Origin: Acetobacteraceae bacterium
Lineage (GTDB): Bacteria > Pseudomonadota > Alphaproteobacteria > Acetobacterales > Acetobacteraceae
Direction: 5' to 3'
DNA: 64,000 bases
Assembly (NCBI GenBank): GCA_021732665.1
Contig: JAKFUL010000008.1
Location: forward strand, 1 to 64,000
Positions within the stretch are counted from its first letter, which is position 1; each line of letters opens with the position of its first letter. Made by a program: the position numbers and the translations under genes. Below, piece by piece: positions 55,990 to 63,489 of this stretch. The notes under the pieces are model-generated. The model worked only from the letters and a program-made list of their open reading frames with translations. It searched no databases and was not told the DNA's origin.

Positions 55990-56532
55990 ATGTTTCGCAG
56001 AACCATCCTGGCCACGGCGCTGGCCGCACCCGCCCTCGCGCAACGCGCGGCAGACCCGCAGAACACCCTGCTCATGCAGCTCAAGGACGGGCTGGTCACC
56101 ATCCAGATGCGGCCGGACCTGGCACCGCGGCATGTCGAGCGCATCAAGGTGCTGACCCGCCGCGGCTTCTACAACAACATCGTCTTCCACCGCGTGATCG
56201 AAGGCTTCATGGCCCAGGGCGGCGACCCCACGGGCACCGGCACCGGCGGCTCGGACCTGCCGAATGTGGCGGCGGAGTTCAGCCCGCCCAACGTGGCCCG
56301 CTTCCTGCGCGGCACCTGCGGCATGGCCCGGGCGCAGAGCCCGGACAGCGCCAACAGCCAGTTCTTCATCATGTTCGCGCCGCAACCGGGCCTGGATGGG
56401 CAATACACCATCTGGGGCCAGGTGGTGGCGGGGATGGAGGCGGTGGACCGCATCAAGCGCGGCTCCGGCCAGTCCGGCCTCGTCTCAGGCCCCGACCGCA
56501 TCCAGACCATGCGCATCGCCGCCGACAGCTGA
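55990..56532 (+). CDS. exported cyclophilin-type peptidyl-prolyl isomerase (180 aa)
   Basis: A signal peptide (RRTILATALAAPALAQ) predicts a periplasmic protein. The cyclophilin core is complete: FHRVIEGFMAQGGDPTGTG with the catalytic Arg, GTCGMARAQ, and NSQFFIMFAPQPGLDGQYT. It catalyses proline isomerisation during folding. It starts immediately after coaD. It is closely similar to the next gene, indicating a tandem duplication in which one copy gained or kept an export signal. Confidence 0.94.
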   Translation: MFRRTILATALAAPALAQRAADPQNTLLMQLKDGLVTIQMRPDLAPRHVERIKVLTRRGFYNNIVFHRVIEGFMAQGGDPTGTGTGGSDLPNVAAEFSPPNVARFLRGTCGMARAQSPDSANSQFFIMFAPQPGLDGQYTIWGQVVAGMEAVDRIKRGSGQSGLVSGPDRIQTMRIAADS

Positions 56533-56563
56533 CAATTTCTCCTCCACAAGATCGGATAACGAC

Positions 56564-57076
56564 ATGAGTGACGAGACCCCAGCCGCGCCGGCCATGACCG
56601 ACGCGGAGAACACCCTGCTGATCGAGCTGAAGGACGGCACCGTCACCATCGCGTTGCGGCCCGACCTGGCGCCGCTGCATGTCGAGCGGATCAAGACCCT
56701 GACCCGCCAGGGCTTCTATGACGGCGTGGTCTTCCACCGCGTGATCGAGAGCTTCATGGCCCAGGGCGGCGACCCCACGGGCACCGGCACCGGCGGCAGC
56801 CCGCTGCCGAACGTGGCGGCCGAATTCACCACCAAGGCCAAGTTCCTGCGCGGCACCTGCGGCATGGCCCGCGCCCAGAGCCCGGACAGCGCCAACAGCC
56901 AGTTCTTCATCATGTTCCAGCCCGGGGCCTTCCTGGACGGCCAATACACCATCTGGGGCCAGGTGACGGACGGAATGGACGCGGTGGACAAGATCAAGCG
57001 CGGCGCCGGCCAGTCCGGCCAGGTGCGCGACCCCGACAAGATCATCCGCATGCGGGTGGCCAGCGACGCGGCCTGA
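56564..57076 (+). CDS. cytosolic cyclophilin-type peptidyl-prolyl isomerase (170 aa)
   Basis: Same fold and motifs as the preceding protein (FHRVIESFMAQGGDPTGTG, GTCGMARAQ, FFIMFQPGAFLDGQYT), but the N-terminus is hydrophilic (SDETPAAPAMTDAENT), so it stays in the cytosol. ATG 56564 lies 31 bases downstream of the first copy. Most differences from its neighbour are at the two ends, supporting recent duplication or gene conversion between them. A terminator-like hairpin follows. Confidence 0.94.
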   Translation: MSDETPAAPAMTDAENTLLIELKDGTVTIALRPDLAPLHVERIKTLTRQGFYDGVVFHRVIESFMAQGGDPTGTGTGGSPLPNVAAEFTTKAKFLRGTCGMARAQSPDSANSQFFIMFQPGAFLDGQYTIWGQVTDGMDAVDKIKRGAGQSGQVRDPDKIIRMRVASDAA

Positions 57077-57086
57077 TTGACGTGAC

Positions 57087-57112
57087 GGCCGTGCGGCTTT
57101 AACCGCACGGCC
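57087..57112. terminator. terminator-like hairpin after the gyrA-coaD-cyclophilin run
   Basis: GGCCGTGCGG pairs perfectly with CCGCACGGCC around CTTTAA, ten bases after the last cyclophilin stop. No T-tract follows, so it may act as an mRNA end-protecting structure or need Rho. Confidence 0.55.
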
Positions 57113-57232
57113 TGCGCGCCAGACTCCTTCCGGCCGGACCCTGTCCGGCCGCCAGATGTCTGGCATTCGCTGGGACTGGCGTTTTTCATCCCGACCGATC
57201 CAGGTCAGCATGAATGCAGTCCGCGCGCGGTG

Positions 57233-57308
57233 GGGCCGGTAGCTCAGCTGGTAGAGCACGGGACTTTTAATCTCGCGGCCGCGGGTTCGAGTCCCGCCCG
57301 GCTCACCA
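57233..57308 (+). tRNA. tRNA-Lys (anticodon TTT)
   Basis: All four arms fold: acceptor GGGCCGG/CCGGCTC with one G-T pair, D arm GCTC/GAGC, anticodon stem CGGGA/TCTCG with loop CTTTTAA giving anticodon TTT, and T arm GCGGG/CCCGC with TTCGAGT. The CCA end is encoded at 57306-57308. It lies alone between a hairpin and a cluster of unknown genes. I found no direct repeat of its 3' end downstream that would mark an integrated element. Confidence 0.97.
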
Positions 57309-57446
57309 GTGTTCGCCACCGCTCCGGGCCCGCTTGCCGGCCAGACCCGGCGATAGGCGACAGCCATCGGCCCGATCGGGGATTTCCGCTGTCCCCCGCC
57401 CGACAAGGCCGTTAGCCTTCGGGCTTCGACACAGGGACCGCCCATC

Positions 57447-57893
57447 ATGCCGTTGTTCAAATTCCTTCAGAAGCTCTCGCGCGGCGAAACCGACTGGCAG
57501 ACCCAGCGGCGCTATGATCGCGCCAACAACCGCTCCACCGACTACATGCAGGTGGTGCAATGGTACCTGGAAAACGCGGACGAGGCACCGCAGATCGCGC
57601 AGAACTACAATGATCTGGTCGCGCGCTTCGCCTTCCGTCCGGGGGTGCCGGCGCGGCTGATGGTCATGCGCGGCGACATCGACCGCAAGCTCCAGCATGC
57701 CGCCCGGATCACCCCCGGCATCAACCCCTGGATCGCCATCTTTCGACGGCCGGCCGATCAGACGGTGTTCTGCATCTATGTCCTGCTGCGCGACAGGGGC
57801 CAGCAATTCGCCGTCATGAAGCCCTTCTGGCTGCTCGAGCCCGGCGAAACCGAAGCAGGCTACAAGCGCCCGGTCATGGAAGGGATCATGTGA
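57447..57893 (+). CDS. hypothetical protein, first gene of an unknown cluster (148 aa)
   Basis: A soluble, basic, aromatic-rich protein (LFKFLQKLSRGETDWQTQ near the start, YMQVVQWYLENADEAP, WIAIFRRPADQTVFCIYVLL, PFWLLEP). There is no signal peptide or membrane span. I do not recognise a family. ATG 57447 has a weak AGGGA upstream. Its stop is one base before the next gene's start, so both are made together; a chaperone, partner or immunity-like role for the second protein is possible but unproven. Confidence 0.7.
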   Translation: MPLFKFLQKLSRGETDWQTQRRYDRANNRSTDYMQVVQWYLENADEAPQIAQNYNDLVARFAFRPGVPARLMVMRGDIDRKLQHAARITPGINPWIAIFRRPADQTVFCIYVLLRDRGQQFAVMKPFWLLEPGETEAGYKRPVMEGIM

Positions 57894-57894
57894 C

Positions 57895-58548
57895 ATGGCC
57901 CATGACCTCGGCGAATTGTTCACCGCGCCGCGTGACTTCCTCAAGATGAACCTGCTGGTGATGCGCGGCGTCTTGCCCACGGCGCGCGGCATCTACAATT
58001 TCAAGATCACCGATATGAGCGGCACAGACACTCCTGCGCAGGAGCGCTGGCTCTGCTCGCGCAAGTCGAAGCATTGGTGGAAGCGCGACTACGCCATCCA
58101 TGTCTGGGAGGTGCGGTGGGATCAGACCGGATCACGCGGCAGCGCCGCCTACCATCTGCCCTATGAGCCCGGCACGCTGCGCCGCGGCACCCTGCCCTCC
58201 ACCGCGCCGCTCATGCTGACGGCGGAGATGACGGGTTGCACCTTCGGCGTCGCCCGTTTCGGGAATGGCCAGATCGATGTCTGCCACGCCAACTACCAGA
58301 CCGAGGAGGGCCATATCGACGTCGACCGCCTCTCGCGCGAGACCGCCTTCTGCACCTCGCGCTTCGATGACCGGCGCTATCGCCAGCAGATCCGGGGCCG
58401 CGCGGTGGCGGATATTGGCCGGCAGGCCGGGCTCGGCGCCACCATCATCGGCACCAACCACCCGCGGCAGGGCTGGAAACTGTATGCCCAGCAATGGGAA
58501 AACCTGAACGGCACGGATTTCAGCTACCACGATCTCATCGATCTCTAG
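57895..58548 (+). CDS. hypothetical protein with deamidase-like Cys/His pair (217 aa)
   Basis: Soluble, no signal peptide, no family recognised. The central segment EMTGCTFGVARFGNGQ continues to DVCHANY, giving Cys115 after a (hydrophobic)-x-G-C motif and His131 sixteen residues later, at the end of a predicted beta hairpin. CNF1 (Cys866/His881), BLF1 (Cys94/His106) and CheD (Cys27/His44 in Thermotoga) use a similarly spaced Cys-His pair for glutamine deamidation. Around it are the predicted strands YAIHVWEVRW and APLMLTAEM. The match is by eye and could be coincidental. It follows the 148-residue protein gene by one base. Confidence 0.7.
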   Translation: MAHDLGELFTAPRDFLKMNLLVMRGVLPTARGIYNFKITDMSGTDTPAQERWLCSRKSKHWWKRDYAIHVWEVRWDQTGSRGSAAYHLPYEPGTLRRGTLPSTAPLMLTAEMTGCTFGVARFGNGQIDVCHANYQTEEGHIDVDRLSRETAFCTSRFDDRRYRQQIRGRAVADIGRQAGLGATIIGTNHPRQGWKLYAQQWENLNGTDFSYHDLIDL

Positions 58549-58552
58549 CCCC

Positions 58553-58714
58553 ATGGGCAGCGCAAACGCCCTTGCCAAATACAACCCTGGATTGTATTTC
58601 CTGGTCACTGACCGAGCCGGTGACCGATTTTGGCGAGAGGGCAACAGCCAAGTTTGGCCTTGTCCCTCCGGTCGAAGCTTGAGAATCTTCGACCCTCGCA
58701 AGAATGGAGTCTGA
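58553..58714 (+). CDS. possible 53-aa small protein
   Basis: ATG 58553, four bases after the preceding stop, opens a 53-codon frame encoding YNPGLYFLVTDRAGDRFW and ending RIFDPRKNGV. Base composition here is visibly lower in GC than the neighbours. The peptide looks protein-like, rich in aromatic and charged residues, and its end contains the GGAG site of the next gene, whose ATG is three bases past its stop. That layout supports real translation. No family is recognised. Confidence 0.45.
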   Translation: MGSANALAKYNPGLYFLVTDRAGDRFWREGNSQVWPCPSGRSLRIFDPRKNGV

Positions 58715-58717
58715 TCG

Positions 58718-59302
58718 ATGCCGCGCCGAATGCACGCAGCCCTCCTCGCCGCTGCCCTGGCCACCTCCATCGGCGCGGCCACACCCGCCCAGGCCTTCAG
58801 CCTGCGCGAGAGTTGGGAGAGCTCTCTGAGCCTGTACGCCCGGGCGGTGGACCTCGTGACCCAGCCCTTCGCCACCGCGGCGCGCTGGACCCTGCGGCAG
58901 ATCTACGCGACCGAGCACGCGGCGGCCGAGGGCCTGCGCCGCTTCGCCGCCACCCTGCGCGATGATCTCGAGCGCTTCGAGACCCTGGCCGGCCGCGCCG
59001 GCTTCCGCCTCACCGCCATCTCCATCAAGCCCGGCTTCATCCCCGAGATCGAGCTCGCCTTCGAGCCGGCGGAGGAAATCTCACCGGAAAGCGAGGCCGC
59101 GCTGCGGGCCGAACTGGCCCAGTTGCAAGGCGCCACCGGTGCCGCGGAGCGCGCGGTGATCCTGCTGCTGCTCGACATCGACGAGACGGTGGAGCGCATC
59201 CGCCCCGCCGGTTTTCGCATCGGCGAGGTGGCGGTGGCGCTGATCACCATACTGCCCGAACTCACCATCAACTTCGTGCGCACTGCGCGCGCGCCGGGCT
59301 GA
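58718..59302 (+). CDS. secreted helical protein of unknown function (194 aa)
   Basis: A signal peptide (MHAALLAAALATSIGAAT, cleavage near AQA) is followed by an all-helical domain with Trp-rich first helix (SWESSLSLYARAVDL) and a long amphipathic region (ESEAALRAELAQLQGATGAA) that may form a coiled coil. No cysteine or catalytic motif is apparent. GGAG inside the preceding small ORF precedes ATG 58718. It ends the co-directional four-gene run and converges on the acyltransferase module. I cannot assign a role. Confidence 0.7.
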   Translation: MPRRMHAALLAAALATSIGAATPAQAFSLRESWESSLSLYARAVDLVTQPFATAARWTLRQIYATEHAAAEGLRRFAATLRDDLERFETLAGRAGFRLTAISIKPGFIPEIELAFEPAEEISPESEAALRAELAQLQGATGAAERAVILLLLDIDETVERIRPAGFRIGEVAVALITILPELTINFVRTARAPG

Positions 59303-59304
59303 AC

Positions 59305-59595
59305 TCAGCCGGCCAGCCCCAGGGCGCGATGCAGGCTCGCCAGCGCCTCGGGCAGGCCAAGCGTGGTCATCGTGCCATGCCAGGCCTCGGCCGCCGCCAG
59401 CAGGGCATCGGCCAGCGCTCCAGGTTCCAGGCCGAAGGCGACATCGACGATCTGGCCGGAGCGGCCCATCGCCAGCAACAGCAGCGCCAGCGCCAGCGCC
59501 AAGGCCACGGCGCGGGCCGGCCGCACATCGCTGGCGGGCGAGAAATCATCCGCCGCCTGCAGCCCTTCGTTTCCCGGCAACCATGGCTGACGCAT
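59305..59595 (-). CDS. small membrane protein of the O-acylation module (96 aa)
   Basis: One hydrophobic span (AVALALALALLLLAMG) follows a short polar N-terminus, and the C-terminal half is a small, probably periplasmic, helical domain (LGLEPG-like segment FGLEPGALADALLAAAEAW). GGAGGG lies upstream of ATG 59595. It is thirteen bases downstream of the MBOAT gene on the same strand, so it may be an accessory subunit of that enzyme. No family is recognised. Confidence 0.65.
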   Translation of the reverse strand: MRQPWLPGNEGLQAADDFSPASDVRPARAVALALALALLLLAMGRSGQIVDVAFGLEPGALADALLAAAEAWHGTMTTLGLPEALASLHRALGLAG

Positions 59596-59608
59596 CGCCC
59601 CACCCTCC

Positions 59609-60994
59609 TCAGAACTGGAAATAGATGAAGGGCGCCACGCCGGAAGGCCCCAGCACCAGCACCAGCACCACCACGGCGCCGAAGCCCAGCCCCAGGGCCC
59701 AGGCCGGCCAATGCGCCAGCCGGCGCTCCAGCCCCTGCTGCCAGTTCGGCGGCAGGGCATGCAGCGCCAGCGCGGCCGCGACCAGCGCCAGCATCGGCCA
59801 GGCCGGGGAAATCCCCTCCCAGCGCCCCAGCGCCGCCAGCATGGCCCCGGCCCCGGCGAGGTCCGGCGCGCGGAACAACACCCAGCCCAGGCACACCAGG
59901 TGGAAGGTCAGCAGCACGCCAAGCCAGCGCCGCCAGCGCCCGGCGCCCTCCCCCGGCGCCAGCCCCAGCCAGCGCTCCAGCACCAGCCCGGCGCCATGAA
60001 CAGCGCCCCACAGCAGGAAGGTCCAGGCCGCGCCATGCCACAGCCCCGACAGCACCATGGCCAGCATGGCGTTGCGGGCCGTGAACCAGCGCCCGCCCCG
60101 ATTGCCGCCCAGCGGCTTGTAGACATAGTCGCGGAACCAGAAACTCAGGGAGATATGCCAACGTTGCCAGAAGTCGCGCAGCGACGCCGCGCGGTAGGGC
60201 TGGTCGAAATTGCGCGGGAAATGATAGCCCAACAGCGCGGCCACGCCGATCGCCATGTCGGAATAGGCGGAGAAATCGCAGTAGATCTGCGCCGCATAGC
60301 CATAGATGGCCAGGGCCGCGCCGGCGGCGTCCAGCGCCTCGGGGTCACGGAAGGCGGGGTCCACCAGCTCGGTCGCCAGCGTATTGGCCAGCAGCACTTT
60401 CTTCGCCAGGCCGCCGGCGATCAGCAGCCCGGCCATCACCATGGGCACGCGCCGGGCATCGGGCGGCGCGCGCAGCTGCGGCAGGAAATGCGCGGCGCGC
60501 ACGATCGGCCCGGCCGCGAGATGCGGAAAGAAGCCCAGGTACAGCGCCACATTCAGCGGCCAGGGCTCCGGCGTCACCTCGCCCGCGCGCACATCCAGCA
60601 GGTAGGAGATGGCCTGGAAGCAGTAGAAGGAAATCCCCACCGGCAGCACCAGCGCCAGCAGCCCCGGCGCCTCCCACCCCAGCGCCAGCGCCATGCGGCC
60701 GGCGATCTCACCCAGGAAGAAATCGGCGTATTTGAACAGCCCGAGCACGGCCAATATGCCGAAAATCCCCAGGAAAAGCGCCACACGCCGGTTTCGGACA
60801 AATAGCCCCAGGGCCCAGGCCCAGCCCGCCACCCCGAGCAAAAGCAGGCATAGCCAGACGCTCCACCAGGCATAGAAGACCAGGCTGGCGCCGAGCAGCA
60901 TCAGCCGATTGGCCAGCGGGCGGGAATTGAGCAGCCAATGCAGGCAGAAGACGGTCGCGAAGAACAGCGCGAAGATGCCGGTCGGGAAAAGCAA
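59609..60994 (-). CDS. MBOAT-family O-acyltransferase, AlgI-like (461 aa)
   Basis: A polytopic membrane enzyme with the AlgI pattern: the N-terminus LFPTGIFALFFATVFCLHW, VLPVGISFYCFQAISYLLD, FPHLAAGPIVRA, CDFSAYSDMAIG, FWQRWHISLSFWFRDYVY, and the catalytic His in LSGLWHGAAW. It should pass an acetyl group from the cytosol to a periplasmic acceptor. The start appears to be TTG 60994, two bases after the SGNH gene's stop; it gives the canonical N-terminus. It acts naturally with the adjacent SGNH proteins, as AlgI does with AlgJ/AlgX or PatA with PatB. Confidence 0.92.
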   Translation of the reverse strand: MLFPTGIFALFFATVFCLHWLLNSRPLANRLMLLGASLVFYAWWSVWLCLLLLGVAGWAWALGLFVRNRRVALFLGIFGILAVLGLFKYADFFLGEIAGRMALALGWEAPGLLALVLPVGISFYCFQAISYLLDVRAGEVTPEPWPLNVALYLGFFPHLAAGPIVRAAHFLPQLRAPPDARRVPMVMAGLLIAGGLAKKVLLANTLATELVDPAFRDPEALDAAGAALAIYGYAAQIYCDFSAYSDMAIGVAALLGYHFPRNFDQPYRAASLRDFWQRWHISLSFWFRDYVYKPLGGNRGGRWFTARNAMLAMVLSGLWHGAAWTFLLWGAVHGAGLVLERWLGLAPGEGAGRWRRWLGVLLTFHLVCLGWVLFRAPDLAGAGAMLAALGRWEGISPAWPMLALVAAALALHALPPNWQQGLERRLAHWPAWALGLGFGAVVVLVLVLGPSGVAPFIYFQF

Positions 60995-60996
60995 CC

Positions 60997-62325
60997 TCAG
61001 GCCGAGGGCAGCCGCGGCGGGGGCAGCCCGGCGGTGAGGTGCTGGAACAGCCGCTCGGCGGTCACGCGGTAGCCATCGGCGGTGAAATGGATGTGGTCAT
61101 CCTGGACCAGCTTGGGCGTCGCGCGCGTGGCGTTGTGCAGGCCGCAGCCGCCCGCCGTCACGCTCGACCAGTCCCACAGCCCCAGCCCCTCGGCCCGGGC
61201 GACGCGGCGCTGGGCCGCGCGCACCTCGCCCAGCCCCGGCAAAGGCGCCCAGCCGCCGCAGGGGCCGCCGCGGGTCCGCCGGGCGGCATCGGGCGCGCCC
61301 ATCAGCAGGATGCCGGCATTGGGGGCGAAGCGCTTGAGCGCCCGCACCCGCTCGCCCAGCGCCTGGGCATATGCCTCCTCGGTGATGCTGGCGCTCACCG
61401 CCTCATTGGTGCCGAATGCCAGGATGATCAGCGCCGGCTGCCGCTCGGCCAGGGCGGAGCGCAGCATATCCTGGCTGATGTTGGTCATCATATCGATGGT
61501 GGCGCCGTTGATGCCGAAACCCTCGACCAGCACGCCCGGCCCCCGGCGCTCCATGCCCCAGGCCAGGAAGTCCACCGGCCCGTCGCCCACCAGCTCCAGG
61601 ATCACCTCGTGATGCCGGCGCGGCGGCGCATAGACCAGGGGGTGGCGGTGCGTGGTGGCGCCGCGGGTGGGCAAAGCCGGGCCGACCTCGCCATCCACCG
61701 TCAGCCGGAAACTGCCCGCGCCGGGCTGCACCAGCACATCGAGGCGGAAGCTGTCGAAGCCGGCGGCCTCAGTGGAGCGCAACACCAGGCGGCTGCCCGC
61801 CCCCTCGCCGCGCAGGCGGTAGGCGGGCATGCCGAAGGGGCCGGGCGTCGCGGCGCGCAGGGCCGTCGCGCCGGTCCATTGCCCCAGCTGCTCGGTCTGC
61901 ACCAGGGCGGGGCGGGAATAGCGCGGGCCTGAGCCGGGCGGCAGCAGACCCGGCCCGACCGCGCCATAGCGCGCCTGGAACAATTCGCGCAGCCGCGGCA
62001 CCAGGGCGGGGCTGACGGTGTGGCTGTCGCCGAACTGGATGATGCTGACGGGCTCGCGCCTGCGGCCCTGTTGCAGGGCCGCCAGGCCCTGGTGCAGCGG
62101 CGCCAGCGGGCCGCCGGCGAGGGCAATGGGCTGGGCGACCACAACCGGCTCGGCCGGCATCATGTCCGGGCGCCAGGCCGCGAGGTCACGCAGTGACCGG
62201 TAATTCGGCAAGGCACCGACCGCGGCATTGGCATTGTGCCCGCCATCGCACCCGGCCAACGCAAGCCCGGCCCCGATCTGGGCCAAAAAAGCGCGACGCG
62301 TCGCGTGATTTTCGATAAACTGCAT
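60997..62325 (-). CDS. exported SGNH/GDSL hydrolase-like protein, putative O-acetyltransferase partner (442 aa)
   Basis: A twin-Arg/lipoprotein-like signal (TRRAFLAQIGAGLALAGCDG) predicts an exported protein. SGNH blocks are visible: block I FGDSHTVS, GINGATIDMM near block II, block III AFGTNEAV, and block V DDHIHFTADGY with the catalytic Asp/His. The central part is a beta-rich carbohydrate-binding-like insertion. ATG 62325 has AAGGA upstream. It is directly followed by the MBOAT gene, so the pair probably O-acetylates an extracellular glycan or peptidoglycan. Confidence 0.87.
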   Translation of the reverse strand: MQFIENHATRRAFLAQIGAGLALAGCDGGHNANAAVGALPNYRSLRDLAAWRPDMMPAEPVVVAQPIALAGGPLAPLHQGLAALQQGRRREPVSIIQFGDSHTVSPALVPRLRELFQARYGAVGPGLLPPGSGPRYSRPALVQTEQLGQWTGATALRAATPGPFGMPAYRLRGEGAGSRLVLRSTEAAGFDSFRLDVLVQPGAGSFRLTVDGEVGPALPTRGATTHRHPLVYAPPRRHHEVILELVGDGPVDFLAWGMERRGPGVLVEGFGINGATIDMMTNISQDMLRSALAERQPALIILAFGTNEAVSASITEEAYAQALGERVRALKRFAPNAGILLMGAPDAARRTRGGPCGGWAPLPGLGEVRAAQRRVARAEGLGLWDWSSVTAGGCGLHNATRATPKLVQDDHIHFTADGYRVTAERLFQHLTAGLPPPRLPSA

Positions 62326-62408
62326 GTTGCGTCGGTCCTTGTCGGTGTTAGTGAATGCTTCGGCGATTGTCCATAGAATCTGGTTCCCATGCGGTGCTTC
62401 CGGCCGTC

Positions 62409-62432
62409 GGGTGTGCCTTGGGGTGTGCCTTG
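62409..62432. repeat. two tandem copies of a 12-base repeat in the divergent promoter
   Basis: GGGTGTGCCTTG occurs twice without a gap between the two divergent SGNH genes, whose starts are at 62325 (minus) and 62462 (plus). It may be a pair of regulator half-sites or a slippage product. Confidence 0.5.
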
Positions 62433-62461
62433 GGGGGTATGGTATCGTGAGGGAGGCTTGG

Positions 62462-63316
62462 GTGTTTCGTTCTGCTCTGGGTCGTCGCAACCTCCTCGCT
62501 TTCGGCTCCGCATTGGCGATGGCGGGCGGTGTCTCTGGCGCCAGGGGGGATGAGCCGCAAGCCGCTGCCGTCGCCACTACCGCGGCGCCCGCATCCACCG
62601 CGGCTTCGGCGCAACCATCTCCCCTCCCCCAGGCAGCATCTGCCGGTCGGGTAAAAATTCAGTTGTTCGGGGATAGCCTGGCGCAGGGCCTGTTCCTCAC
62701 CGCCAACCCGCTGCTCCGCCGGCGGGAGGAACTGCGCCTGCTCAACGGCACCCGCCACGCCACCGGCCTCACCCGGTCGGACGAGCATGACTGGGTCACC
62801 ACCATTCGCCAGAGCCTGTCGCGCGAACCGCCACAGGTCGTCATCCTGTGGATCGGCGCCAATGATTTCCGTCCCTTCGTCGACCGCGCGGCGCGCGCCC
62901 GCTACCAGTTCGGCACCGCCGCCTTCCAGGAGGCCTATCGCAACAGCGTCGCCACCATCGGCGAGGCGGCGCGCGACAATGGCGCGGTGCTGGGCTGGAT
63001 CGGCCTGCCCAATATGCGCGACGGGCAGTTCGCCGCCGCGGCACAGCGCCTGAACGAGGTGATGCAGCAGGGAACCGAGGCCGCGGGCGGGCTGTTCATC
63101 CCGACCTGGGCCGCCACCTCGGACGAGGCCGGCCGCTTCCGCCATTCCGTCAGCACCGCCGACCGGCTGGAGCGAAGGCTGCGGGCCGATGACGGCGTGC
63201 ATTTCTCCGATCTCGGCTACCGGTTGATGGCCCGCCTGGCCTTCGACGCCATCGCCGCCCATCGCCCGGCCCTGGCCGCGCCGCTGCACAATGCCGTGGA
63301 TGCCGTGGTGGTCTGA
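62462..63316 (+). CDS. exported DUF459-like SGNH hydrolase (284 aa)
   Basis: A Tat-like signal (RRNLLAFGSALAMAGG) and a low-complexity Ala/Pro/Gln linker precede an SGNH domain. Block I is LFGDSLAQGLF, block III is WIGANDFRPF, and block V is DDGVHFSDLGYRL. This set is typical of DUF459 proteins. The likely activity is esterase or acyl transfer on surface glycans, in concert with the divergent MBOAT-SGNH operon. The start is probably GTG 62462, six bases after GGGAGG; GTG 62447 is an alternative. Confidence 0.85.
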   Translation: MFRSALGRRNLLAFGSALAMAGGVSGARGDEPQAAAVATTAAPASTAASAQPSPLPQAASAGRVKIQLFGDSLAQGLFLTANPLLRRREELRLLNGTRHATGLTRSDEHDWVTTIRQSLSREPPQVVILWIGANDFRPFVDRAARARYQFGTAAFQEAYRNSVATIGEAARDNGAVLGWIGLPNMRDGQFAAAAQRLNEVMQQGTEAAGGLFIPTWAATSDEAGRFRHSVSTADRLERRLRADDGVHFSDLGYRLMARLAFDAIAAHRPALAAPLHNAVDAVVV

Positions 63317-63400
63317 AGGGCGGCCCACTGAAGGGCGCCCATCTGACGCGGGTCGCCCGGTGATGTTTGGATCATATTCCTAGATTCTGGGCAAAGTCAA

Positions 63401-63428
63401 GCCTTTTCATCCCAGGCCTTTTCATCCC
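63401..63428. repeat. 13-base direct repeat before the oxidoreductase gene
   Basis: GCCTTTTCATCCC occurs at 63401-63413 and again at 63416-63428, fifteen bases apart in phase. A CCCCCGGGGG palindrome follows directly. Together they form a plausible operator region for the oxidoreductase gene starting at 63490. Confidence 0.5.
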
Positions 63429-63489
63429 CCGGGGGTTTGCCACCGTCGCCCTGCGGCGGTAAGCCAGAGCGTCGTCACAGGGGAGCACC

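Noticed and set aside
57233-59302. Integrative element inserted at tRNA-Lys
   Set aside because: No integrase, transposase or repeat of the tRNA 3' end is visible in the window, so only the gene content is unusual.
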